Positions 25,070-31,574 of a stretch of DNA of 31,574 nt are shown here, piece by piece. A model generated the notes under the pieces. The model had not been told where the DNA came from, made no database searches, and saw only the letters and a list, made by a program, of their open reading frames with translations. The translations under genes were made by a program, and so were the position numbers. Position 1 is the stretch's first letter; the number at the start of each line of letters is the position of its first letter. The stretch lies in NCBI GenBank assembly GCA_021793595.1, contig JAJYSL010000033.1, positions 1-31,574 on the forward strand. The letters are read 5' to 3'. The DNA comes from Acidobacteriota bacterium. GTDB taxonomy: Bacteria > Acidobacteriota > Terriglobia > Terriglobales > Acidobacteriaceae.

Positions 25070-26274
25070 CGGTCAATTTCCCCAAGAACAATGTCAATGG
25101 AACCGACGGCGGCGACCACATCGGCGATCATGCGTCCGACACACATTTTTTCAATCGCCTGCAGCGTCGCGAAAGTGGGGTTGCGCATGTGTACTCGATA
25201 GGGCTTCGCAGTTCCATCGCTGACCACGTAATAACCCATTTCGCCGCGGGAGGATTCGATGCCCTGATAGACCTCGCCAGCGGGAACTGCAAAGCCCTCG
25301 GTGACGATCTTGAAGTGATGGATCAATGCCTCCATCTGGGTCTTCATCGCTTCACGATCCGGAAGCACAATTTTCGGCGCATTCGCTTTAATGGGGCCTT
25401 CGGGCAGACCATCGAGCACCTGCGTAGCAATCTTGACTGACTCACGCATTTCCTGCACGCGGAGAACATAACGCGCCCACACGTCACAATCGGTAGACAC
25501 CGGTACGTTAAATTGAAATTTTTCGTATCCGGAGTACGGCATATCACGGCGCAAATCCCAGTCGACGCCGCTGGCCCGCAGAGGCGGTCCCGTCACTCCC
25601 AGGGAAATGGCATCTTCGCGGCTGAGCAGCCCCACGCCCTTGGTGCGATTGATGAAAATTCGATTGCCGGTGAGCAGGTTTTCGTATTCGTCGATTTTCT
25701 CCGGCAGCGTCTTTAGAAAGGCGCGCACGCGGCCGAAGAAATCGAGCGGCGGTTCCAGCGACACGCCGCCAATGCGGAAGTACGACGTCATCATGCGCTG
25801 GCCGGCAAGATCGTCGAAGAGGCGGAGAATTTGCTCGCGCTCACGGAAGCAATAGAGGAACACGGTGAGCGCGCCAAGATCCATGGCATGCGTGCCCAGC
25901 CAGACCAGATGGGAATTCAGCCGCGTCAACTCGCTCAGAAGGACCCGAACCCACTGAGCGCGTTCTGGAATTTCCAGTTGCAGCAATTTTTCGACCGCCA
26001 GGCAATAACAGAGATTGTTATGCATCGGACTGAGGTAATCGATGCGGTCGGTCAGCGGCACCACTTGCTGATAAAACTTCGCCTCGCAGGTTTTCTCGAT
26101 GCCGGTATGGAGAAAGCCGATGTCCGGAGCGACGCGGACAACAACTTCACCATCGATTTCGAGCACCAAGCGCAGAACTCCGTGGGTGGAGGGGTGCTGC
26201 GGACCCATGTTCAGAATCATGGTGCGGTCTTCGCTGGAGTCGACGGCAATGGGGGCGGTCATCAGGTTTCCCAT
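25066..26274 (-). CDS. nuoD: NADH-quinone oxidoreductase subunit D
   Basis: The 49-kDa subunit, 402 residues, related to hydrogenase large subunits and lining the quinone site. The quinone-site loop is intact, MGPQHPSTHGVLRLVLEIDG, and the conserved Tyr is in RIDYLSPMHNNLCYCLAVEK. The C-terminus ends with the usual AAVGSIDIVLGEIDR. The ATG at 26274 overlaps the nuoC stop (TAATG); a Met at residue 5 is an alternative. C and D are separate genes, not fused as in E. coli. Confidence 0.95.
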   Translation of the reverse strand: MGNLMTAPIAVDSSEDRTMILNMGPQHPSTHGVLRLVLEIDGEVVVRVAPDIGFLHTGIEKTCEAKFYQQVVPLTDRIDYLSPMHNNLCYCLAVEKLLQLEIPERAQWVRVLLSELTRLNSHLVWLGTHAMDLGALTVFLYCFREREQILRLFDDLAGQRMMTSYFRIGGVSLEPPLDFFGRVRAFLKTLPEKIDEYENLLTGNRIFINRTKGVGLLSREDAISLGVTGPPLRASGVDWDLRRDMPYSGYEKFQFNVPVSTDCDVWARYVLRVQEMRESVKIATQVLDGLPEGPIKANAPKIVLPDREAMKTQMEALIHHFKIVTEGFAVPAGEVYQGIESSRGEMGYYVVSDGTAKPYRVHMRNPTFATLQAIEKMCVGRMIADVVAAVGSIDIVLGEIDR

Positions 26275-26777
26275 TAGCGATAGCCCTCCACCGGAAAGTC
26301 TTTGCGCAGCGGATTACCCTGAAAATCCTCAGGCAAAAGTATACGTCGCATGTTCGGATGGCCACCGAAGCGGACACCAAACAGGTCGAAAACTTCACGC
26401 TCGTAAAAATTGGCGGCGGGCCACACGTCGGTAATGCTGTCGACAGAGGGATCGCCTTCCCCCACCCGGACCGCCAACCGAATGCGCTGCTTCAGCGAGT
26501 GCGAAAGGATGTGGTAGGAAATCTGAAAGCGGGGCTGGTTCGGATACCAATCGACGCAGGTGACGTCGGCCAGAAAGTTGTAGCCCGCAGCCTGCACCGC
26601 TTTGCAGGCGGCGACAATCGATTCGCGGGCGACGGTCAGGGTGAGTTCTCCGCGATCATACTTTGCGTTTTGGATAGCGCCTGGTACATGCTGGGTAAGG
26701 CCCGCAATGGCCCGGTGATCCGCATGGGCGGCAAGGACAGCGTCTCTATTTTCGTCAGTCTCAGTCACAAGTCCCAT
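26274..26777 (-). CDS. nuoC: NADH-quinone oxidoreductase subunit C
   Basis: The 30-kDa subunit, 167 residues, of the peripheral arm. The signature PAANFYEREVFDLFGVRFGG and HPNMRRILLPEDFQGNPLRK with DFPVEGYR at the end are complete. It overlaps nuoD at TAATG. Upstream lies a 113-bp gap to nuoA, where nuoB would normally be found but is absent. Confidence 0.95.
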   Translation of the reverse strand: MGLVTETDENRDAVLAAHADHRAIAGLTQHVPGAIQNAKYDRGELTLTVARESIVAACKAVQAAGYNFLADVTCVDWYPNQPRFQISYHILSHSLKQRIRLAVRVGEGDPSVDSITDVWPAANFYEREVFDLFGVRFGGHPNMRRILLPEDFQGNPLRKDFPVEGYR

Positions 26778-26881
26778 ACCTTGGCGCGTAAATCCTTTTC
26801 AGGCGGTATACCGGTTAGAAACGATGAGTGGTTCTTCTTTCTGAAATCCGCGTGGAGACGGTCAACGAGTCGGGCGGCCAT
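26765..26881 (-). CDS. Possible 38-residue small protein between nuoA and nuoC
   Basis: An ATG at 26881 opens a 38-codon frame (MAARLVDRLHADFRKKNHSS, ending DLRAKVWDL) that fills the gap from nuoA to nuoC and overlaps the nuoC start by 13 bp. It follows the nuoA stop by 9 bases. There is no clear ribosome site and no resemblance to NuoB, so it is not a NuoB remnant that I can recognise. It may simply be spacer DNA. Confidence 0.25.
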   Translation of the reverse strand: MAARLVDRLHADFRKKNHSSFLTGIPPEKDLRAKVWDL

Positions 26882-26890
26882 GTATTTGGC

Positions 26891-27298
26891 CTATAGGTCT
26901 GCCTTATCCTTGGACCATTCGAGAATGCCTTTTTTCCAGATGTAAAAGTAGCCCACCAGAACGAAGCCGATGTACACCAGCATTTCCCAGAAGCCGAAGA
27001 AGCGAGAGCCGGTGATGGCCGGTAGTTTGCGATAGATGACCGCCCACGGAAACATGAAAACTGCTTCCACGTCGAACAAGATAAAAAGCATCGCGACCAT
27101 GTAGAAGCGAACGGAAAAACGTCCACGAGCATCGCCCTGCGGCACCATGCCGCACTCATACGTCGAAAACTTTACTTTTCCCGGCCGGTGGCGTCCGACC
27201 AGCCACGACGCCAGAACGATAATGCTGGATAGCCCGACGGCGGCCAGAATCTGGAGCAGGAGCGGCACGTAATTCCAGAAGTAATTGGGAGTTTGCAT
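26891..27298 (-). CDS. nuoA: NADH-quinone oxidoreductase subunit A
   Basis: Three-helix membrane subunit A, 135 residues. The loop after helix 1 carries the conserved Cys (KFSTYECGMVPQGDARGRFS), followed by VRFYMVAMLFILFDVEAVFM with the acidic pair. It is the first recognised gene of the complex I operon. A possible hypothetical gene ends 23 bp upstream and might be transcribed with it. Confidence 0.95.
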   Translation of the reverse strand: MQTPNYFWNYVPLLLQILAAVGLSSIIVLASWLVGRHRPGKVKFSTYECGMVPQGDARGRFSVRFYMVAMLFILFDVEAVFMFPWAVIYRKLPAITGSRFFGFWEMLVYIGFVLVGYFYIWKKGILEWSKDKADL

Positions 27299-27321
27299 GA
27301 GGGACGCAATTGAGACGCGCG

Positions 27322-27597
27322 CTAATATTCCGTCGCCGCCTCTAGCTCGACTTTAAAGTTGAATGGCAGCACTGTCAAGCCGGGCTGGCCAACAGGATCA
27401 CTGAGTTTCGTGACACGAACGATGAGATTGCAGTGGGCGCGGTGCGAGCGAAGCAAGCGCAATGCAGGAACAGTCGCGCTTGCGACGAGTGTAGCGTCCA
27501 AGTCCATCGAAGAAAGCACGGGAGGTGAACCGATACAAACTTCAGTAACCATCAAGTGTTCCATTTTGAATCGCGTTCCCAAATTGAGATTTTGCAT
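27322..27597 (-). CDS. Hypothetical protein upstream of nuoA
   Basis: A 91-residue frame with no recognised domain. The stretch CNLIVRVTKLSDPVGQPGLT followed by VLPFNFKVELEA has a beta-strand-like, protein-like pattern, which favours a real gene. No ribosome site is clear at 27597; an internal Met at residue 12 or 16 could be the start. Its end lies 23 bp before nuoA on the same strand, so it could head the operon. If it is not real, 27299-27666 is non-coding. Confidence 0.4.
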   Translation of the reverse strand: MQNLNLGTRFKMEHLMVTEVCIGSPPVLSSMDLDATLVASATVPALRLLRSHRAHCNLIVRVTKLSDPVGQPGLTVLPFNFKVELEAATEY

Positions 27598-27666
27598 CCC
27601 ACAACCGCCGATTTTTCATCCCATGGCGCTGCTTGGAACGTCAATATGAATGGGAGAGGTCCCCCC

Positions 27667-28194
27667 ATGTTGAATCACAACAGCGTCGAAGCGAATCCGA
27701 TCAATGAGGATTACACCGCGGATAGGAAGAGCCCCGCGGAAGTTCGCAGGGAAATTCAGCTGGACGAGGTCCAGCTCTTCCAGACTTTATCCCGCAAACG
27801 CGATGTTGCGCCCGTCGCATATCTGCCGAAGGCACTCGCGGCGAACCCGAAAGCAGGCAGCCTGCGGAGAATTCTTACGCGCGAACAGGGACGGGCCCTG
27901 GAGATGATTGGCCACGCCGTCGACTATCTGAACGATTGCTACCTCTACCATGGCGAGGACGATGAGCTGATCAATGTCGGCGGAACTCCGAACCAAGCGA
28001 TTCAGATCCTTGTGTCCTTGCGCTGGCAGATTCTGCAGGCCGTGCCGATCCGCGAGCCGAGGAGATTGCGCCTATGGAACGCCCTGTTCCATCGCCACAA
28101 TAGTGAAAGACCCGCTGTCGTCTTCCGCCACGCGGAAGATCATGGGGCGCAAAGCAAATCGGCCTCCGTGCTACCCTTGTCTTCATCCAGGTGA
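27667..28194 (+). CDS. Hypothetical protein
   Basis: A 175-residue protein with no named family. I choose ATG 27667 because GGGAGAGG (27651-27658) lies 8 nt upstream. The middle, REQGRALEMIGHAVDYLNDC followed by YLYHGEDDELINVG and NQAIQILVSLRWQILQAVPI, resembles a kind of small helical hypothetical protein that I associate with acidobacterial genomes, but I cannot name a domain. The C-terminus is Arg/His/Ser-rich. It lies upstream of thiS on the same strand with a 68-bp gap. Confidence 0.6.
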   Translation: MLNHNSVEANPINEDYTADRKSPAEVRREIQLDEVQLFQTLSRKRDVAPVAYLPKALAANPKAGSLRRILTREQGRALEMIGHAVDYLNDCYLYHGEDDELINVGGTPNQAIQILVSLRWQILQAVPIREPRRLRLWNALFHRHNSERPAVVFRHAEDHGAQSKSASVLPLSSSR

Positions 28195-28262
28195 CCGCCG
28201 CCTGGCGTTGAACGACATCCATTCATCAAGGGAATCCGCTATCCAGTGAAGGCCGCGATCCA

Positions 28263-28517
28263 ATGAAGCTCACCATCAATGGGCGCGAGCGGGAGTTTCC
28301 AGAGTTGCAATCGGACTCCAGCCTCCATCTTCTGATCGAACTGCTGCAACTGAAAGCAGACCGTGTCGCTGTGGAGCGAAATGGCGACATCGTTCCTCGC
28401 GCGACATGGGCAGAGGTACGCCTGGAAGACGGCGACAAGCTGGAGGTTGTGCAGTTTGTCGGCGGCGGCCTCGGATGGAGGCGGTCAAAAAAAAACGATA
28501 AAACCCTGCGAAAGTAG
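28263..28517 (+). CDS. thiS: ThiS-family sulfur carrier with C-terminal tail
   Basis: An 84-residue protein with the ubiquitin-like ThiS fold: [40 protein letters not shown] and [17 protein letters not shown]. ThiS carries sulfur as a thiocarboxylate on a C-terminal Gly-Gly for the thiazole of thiamine. Here GGG (67-69 approx.) is not the end: 15 more residues follow, [15 protein letters not shown], strongly basic and partly encoded by a run of nine A. The tail would have to be removed, or the protein acts otherwise. thiG is not nearby. GAAGG lies 10 nt before the start. Confidence 0.8.
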   Translation: MKLTINGREREFPELQSDSSLHLLIELLQLKADRVAVERNGDIVPRATWAEVRLEDGDKLEVVQFVGGGLGWRRSKKNDKTLRK

Positions 28518-28582
28518 TTGACTCTATTGCTGAGCGGTGCATCTAATACCGCGGAGTAAATATTTCGCATACGGGGTCAATC

Positions 28583-29266
28583 ATGAAAGCTCTGCCTCGT
28601 TTCACCCATCGAGCTTTGCCGGTTCTCGTCGCTCTTTTTATCTCCGCGCTTGCAGCAGGAACGCTAGCTGCCCAGAATCCCGCCCCCGAACCCGGAACAG
28701 GTTGGTCGCCGCAGGAAACTCAGCGCATTGTCGAGGAAGTACGGAAGAAGCTCGGCGGCCTCGCCTACTATAGCGTCTTCGATTGGATCACCTTCGACCT
28801 GCACGATAAGTCCGTTATCCTGCACGGATACGCGGGGCTGCCTACGCTGAAAACCAGCGCTGGCAATGTCGTCAAGGGGATTCACGGAGTCGAGTCGATC
28901 AAAAACGACATCGAAGTTCTGCCCAACTCCATGGTCGACGACCACATCCGCGTACAGGTTTACAACCGAATTTATACGCAACCCGCCTTGCGAAAATACA
29001 ACGCCTACCAAGGAGGGGTGTGGCAAGCCACGATGCCTCAACCGAGTGTCGCCCGGATGGCCGGCGGCATCCTCTACGATCCACCGATAGGCTTCAACGC
29101 CATCCATATTATCGTGAAAAATAGCAACGTCATTCTGTTGGGCGTTGTTGACAGCGAAAGCGATAAGTCCATTGCAGGAATGCAGGCCCTGACCGTACCG
29201 GGCGTGTTCCACGTGCAGAATGACCTGATTGTGGCGCAAAACTCGCCGAAGGAAAAGAAGAAGTAA
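28583..29266 (+). CDS. Secreted BON-domain protein
   Basis: A 227-residue exported protein. A signal peptide spans about residues 1-30 (ALPVLVALFISALAAGTLAA then Q). Two BON-type repeats follow, near 48-113 (VFDWITFDLHDKSVILHGYA, with NVVKGIHGVESIKNDIEVLP) and 118-218 (IHIIVKNSNVILLGVVDSES, then VPGVFHVQNDLIVA). BON domains are thought to bind phospholipid or attach proteins to the envelope. The second repeat has an insertion of about 35 residues (YNAYQGGVWQATMPQPSVAR and onward). It lies alone between thiS and a terminator. Confidence 0.85.
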   Translation: MKALPRFTHRALPVLVALFISALAAGTLAAQNPAPEPGTGWSPQETQRIVEEVRKKLGGLAYYSVFDWITFDLHDKSVILHGYAGLPTLKTSAGNVVKGIHGVESIKNDIEVLPNSMVDDHIRVQVYNRIYTQPALRKYNAYQGGVWQATMPQPSVARMAGGILYDPPIGFNAIHIIVKNSNVILLGVVDSESDKSIAGMQALTVPGVFHVQNDLIVAQNSPKEKKK

Positions 29267-29278
29267 GTCATCTGAAGG

Positions 29279-29312
29279 AGGCGCCAGTTGTTGTAAAAAC
29301 CGGCGCCTTTCC
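29279..29312 (+). terminator. Terminator after the BON-domain gene
   Basis: AGGCGCC (29279-29285) pairs with GGCGCCT (29302-29308) around a 16-nt loop and is followed by TTCCTCTCTCC. It lies 12 bp after the stop codon. The stem is GC-rich; the tail is pyrimidine-rich but not a pure U-run. Confidence 0.6.
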
Positions 29313-29358
29313 TCTCTCCGTGTCGATTGTGTTTTTCCATTCACAAAACATCGTGCGC

Positions 29359-29565
29359 ATGTTTTCAAGCGGCAACGAACTGCAGATAAGACTCCACTTC
29401 GAGTCGCTGGCCTTCGCCTTTGTGGGTACGGTTCTGTTGACCCTGACTCTTGGGTTCCTGCAGGCTCTAGCGGGCGTTCCGACGGCCAACTGGGTCTGGG
29501 CCTGGCCGCTCATGGGTACGCTCTTGATCATCGGAAAAGTTGTTGCCAAGAGAAAATACCGGTGA
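29359..29565 (+). CDS. Small membrane protein paired with an Xre regulator
   Basis: A 68-residue protein from ATG 29359 (GTG 29320 is in frame but overlaps the terminator tail). Two membrane helices are evident, LAFAFVGTVLLTLTLGFLQA and WAWPLMGTLLIIGKVV, and the end is basic (AKRKYR). No clear ribosome site is visible. The stop overlaps the GTG start of the following regulator by 3 nt, so the pair is coupled. The function is unknown; the membrane protein may control or respond to the regulator. Confidence 0.65.
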   Translation: MFSSGNELQIRLHFESLAFAFVGTVLLTLTLGFLQALAGVPTANWVWAWPLMGTLLIIGKVVAKRKYR

Positions 29566-29756
29566 AAAATCGAGTCAGGGAGCTGCGGGAACAAGAAGGG
29601 CTTTCGCAAGCTGACTTCGGCGCGAAGATTGGCGTTTCACGCCAGACGGTGTATGCCATCGAGGTCGGCAAATATGACCCCAGCTTGCCGCTTGCGTTTC
29701 AGATCGCGAAACAATTCGGCTGCCGCATTGAGGATATCTTCGATCCGAAGGGATAA
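29562..29756 (+). CDS. Xre-family small transcriptional regulator
   Basis: A 64-residue helix-turn-helix protein from GTG 29562. The Xre/Cro fold covers almost the whole chain: RVRELREQEGLSQADFGAKI, GVSRQTVYAIEVGKYDPSLP and LAFQIAKQFGCRIEDIFDPK. The recognition helix is SRQTVYAIE. It has no extra domain and belongs to the compact YgzD-like group. It is coupled to the membrane protein gene upstream and may repress that operon. It ends 19 bp before the convergent oxidase gene. Confidence 0.9.
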   Translation: MKNRVRELREQEGLSQADFGAKIGVSRQTVYAIEVGKYDPSLPLAFQIAKQFGCRIEDIFDPKG

Positions 29757-29775
29757 AAACGCAGGGGGGTACTTT

Positions 29776-30531
29776 TTATTGGGCCAGCAACAGCAGGCCG
29801 AAGAGGAACACCCATAGCACGCCCATGACATGCCAGTACCATCCAGCGGTATCGACGATCACCTGGCGAACTTCCATCCGCCGGGAGGAACGTAAACCAG
29901 TCAGAGCAACCAGAAGCGCGGCGACTCCAAGCATCAGATGCAGTGTGTGAGCCCCCGACACCAGGTAGAAAAAATGGCTGTTGGGACTGGATGCCATAAA
30001 AACGCCTTCACCATAGAGTTGACGCCAGGCCACCAGCTGACCGGCAATAAACAGACATCCCAGGACGAGCGTGGCCAGCAGCCAGGGGAGCGCGCGTTTG
30101 CTGGAGGGACGACCGAGGCCGAGCCACTCCTCCATCACGTCCAGTTCACGAAAGACGCTGCGACGGGCCATCTCCATGGTCAAGCCGCTCAGCAGCAGGA
30201 CTGCGGTGTTGATCCAGAGAATTGGAGGCACCGTGAGTGGGCTCCAATCGAGAATGTATTGGTCTTCCATCTGGATGTGGCTGGCATGCTGCTTGGCATA
30301 AAAAGCGAGAATCAGGCAAAGGAAGAAAATCATGTCGCCGGCCAGAACCGCGCCCAGACCCATGCGGCAGCGAGTCAGAAGATCCCTCGGACCCCGGCGA
30401 GATTGGTCGCGCCCCCAATTCTCATCGCCGCCTCCGCCGCCTGTGGGTCGACGATGAACGGGCGGACGACCGCCGCTACCTGGTTCTTTTCGTTCAACAT
30501 CAATCGGAGATTGAGTAATAGTAGCGGGCAT
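29776..30531 (-). CDS. ctaE: Cytochrome c oxidase subunit III
   Basis: Subunit III of a heme-copper oxidase, 251 residues. After a hydrophilic Gly/Pro/Arg-rich start of about 50 residues (GGRPPVHRRPTGGGGGDENW) come six hydrophobic segments. Family marks are RCRMGLGAVLAGDMIFFLCL and, near the end, NSHFFYLVSGAHTLHLMLGV and GWYWHVMGVLWVFLFGLLLL. It lies 116 bp downstream of the subunit I gene on the same strand. The gap between them shows no gene. Confidence 0.9.
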   Translation of the reverse strand: MPATITQSPIDVERKEPGSGGRPPVHRRPTGGGGGDENWGRDQSRRGPRDLLTRCRMGLGAVLAGDMIFFLCLILAFYAKQHASHIQMEDQYILDWSPLTVPPILWINTAVLLLSGLTMEMARRSVFRELDVMEEWLGLGRPSSKRALPWLLATLVLGCLFIAGQLVAWRQLYGEGVFMASSPNSHFFYLVSGAHTLHLMLGVAALLVALTGLRSSRRMEVRQVIVDTAGWYWHVMGVLWVFLFGLLLLAQ

Positions 30532-30647
30532 AGCGGGCGCGTTCCCGAATACTGAAAGTTTACTCTTGATTCGATGCGGTTATTACATGAAAAGTTCGGC
30601 GAACAAGACAGAGATGTTCACAGTGCAATAATTTTTCCCAAAACACG

Positions 30648-31574
30648 CTAAGGGGATGACGTCGCGGGCAGCCGGATTTCCGGAGATTCCCATTCCAGCG
30701 TCTCCGCGCCCCAGGGATTGGGGGACGATTTCTGACCGCGAATCCAGCTATGCAGCACGTTCCAAAAGAAAAGCAATTGTGCAGCCACCAGAAGGAAAGC
30801 CGCCATTGTAATGAACCGTTCCAGCGGCAGCAGATTCTGAAGGAAGGCTGCAGTCCCAGTCAGCTGCGCGTATTGGCGAGGTTCTCCGGCGAGGCCGGCA
30901 AAGTGCATGGGAAAGAACACGGCATATGCCCCGATCAGTGACAGCCAGAAATGCCAGCGGCCCAGTCGTTCGCTCATGTGTTTGCCGGTGAGCAGCGGGA
31001 ACCAGTAATAAATGGCTGCAAACAACGCGAAACTGACCGCCATGCCCATGATCAGATGAAAGTGGGCGACCACGAAAAATGTGTTGTGGAGGTAGCTGTC
31101 GAGGATGGGTTGCGCCAGAATCGGCCCAGTCAATCCGCCAGTGATGAACAGTGAGACAAAGCCGAGGATGAACAATAGCGGGGTAGCACGATGAAGTCCT
31201 CCGGCAAAAATCGCTGCCAGCCATTGAATTACTTCGACGGCGGACGGAATCGCGATGGCGATGGTGGCCAGGCCGAATCCGCGGCCAACGTAGGGATTCA
31301 TTCCGCTGACAAACATGTGATGCCCCCAGACAGAAAATCCCAGCAGTCCGATGGCGATGGTCGCGGCCACCATGGTTCGATAGGTTCGCGGCGCCAAGGT
31401 GTGGCCGGCGAATGTGGCCAGCAATGTTGTCGTAAGTCCCATGGCTGGGAGGACCGCGATGTAGACCTCTGGATGGCCGAAAAACCAGAACAGATTCTGC
31501 CACAGCAGTGGGGAACCGGCGGCATGGTGTAGTACGACGCCGTTGATCAGGTCGATTGGCGGAAAGAAAAAGCT
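30648..31574 (-). CDS. ctaD: Cytochrome c oxidase subunit I, C-terminal part (cut by window edge)
   Basis: The last 308 residues of heme-copper oxidase subunit I; the start lies beyond the right edge. Catalytic residues seen: the CuB His with the cross-linked Tyr and the D-channel Glu in FFGHPEVYIAVLP, the CuB pair in WGHHMFVSGM, and heme ligands in VAHFHLIMGMAVSF. Having Glu in GHPEVY places it in the A1-type group. It reduces oxygen to water and pumps protons. The tail (RGQKSSPNPWGAETLEWESP) is the common ending. Subunit III follows on the same strand. Confidence 0.95.
   Translation of the reverse strand, partial: SFFFPPIDLINGVVLHHAAGSPLLWQNLFWFFGHPEVYIAVLPAMGLTTTLLATFAGHTLAPRTYRTMVAATIAIGLLGFSVWGHHMFVSGMNPYVGRGFGLATIAIAIPSAVEVIQWLAAIFAGGLHRATPLLFILGFVSLFITGGLTGPILAQPILDSYLHNTFFVVAHFHLIMGMAVSFALFAAIYYWFPLLTGKHMSERLGRWHFWLSLIGAYAVFFPMHFAGLAGEPRQYAQLTGTAAFLQNLLPLERFITMAAFLLVAAQLLFFWNVLHSWIRGQKSSPNPWGAETLEWESPEIRLPATSSP

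Noticed and set aside
26778..26890. Degenerate nuoB in the nuoA-nuoC gap
   Set aside because: The gap is only 113 bp, and none of the NuoB Cys motifs or conserved blocks is present in any frame.
1..31574. CRISPR arrays, transfer RNA, ribosomal RNA and intact insertion sequences
   Set aside because: No regularly spaced direct repeats, cloverleaf-like sequences, ribosomal RNA or transposase gene was seen on either strand.

Overview
The window looks like a core-chromosome segment of an Acidobacteriota bacterium, probably class Terriglobia. This is inferred from protein character, gene order and the style of the small hypothetical genes; no ribosomal RNA is present to prove it. GC content is fairly high. 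Most of the sequence is respiratory machinery, with one short accessory stretch near the left end.

Layout. (1) 229-1845 is a UbiD-family decarboxylase. (2) 1846-5088 is an accessory patchwork: an FRG-domain protein, a DUF2188-like small protein, a frameshifted gene with a faint HEPN-like end, a truncated ribbon-helix-helix antitoxin, a Phd/PIN toxin-antitoxin pair with its own promoter, and the 3' remnant of a YdeI/OmpD-associated gene. A palindromic dispersed repeat sits at the broken edge of the remnants. (3) 5368-7007 is a translation group, rpsP-khpA-rimM. A 131-bp inverted-repeat element lies between khpA and rimM, and trmD is missing downstream. (4) 7145-11142 (minus) is a two-gene unit for secreted peptide breakdown: a gamma-glutamyltransferase and an M28/glutamate-carboxypeptidase-II-like metallopeptidase. 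(5) 11334-13304 (plus) is a membrane-sector ATP synthase operon, atpZ-atpI-atpB-atpE, without any F1 or stator gene, closed by a clear terminator. (6) 13443-27298 (minus) is one long complex I operon in the order nuoA, C, D, unknown gene, E, F, G, H, J, K, L, M, N. nuoB and nuoI are both absent. (7) 27322-29756 holds small genes: two hypotheticals, ThiS with an odd tail, a secreted BON-domain protein, and a membrane protein/Xre regulator pair. (8) 29776-31574 (minus) is cytochrome c oxidase subunit III and the C-terminal part of subunit I, cut by the window edge.

Together, complex I feeds electrons from NADH to quinone, the oxidase passes electrons to oxygen, and the Fo subunits form the ion channel of ATP synthase. 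UbiD may serve quinone synthesis. The points most worth following are the unknown gene translationally coupled inside the complex I operon, the absence of nuoB and nuoI, the repeat that marks truncated gene ends, and the inverted-repeat element carrying BlaI/CopY-like half-sites before rimM.
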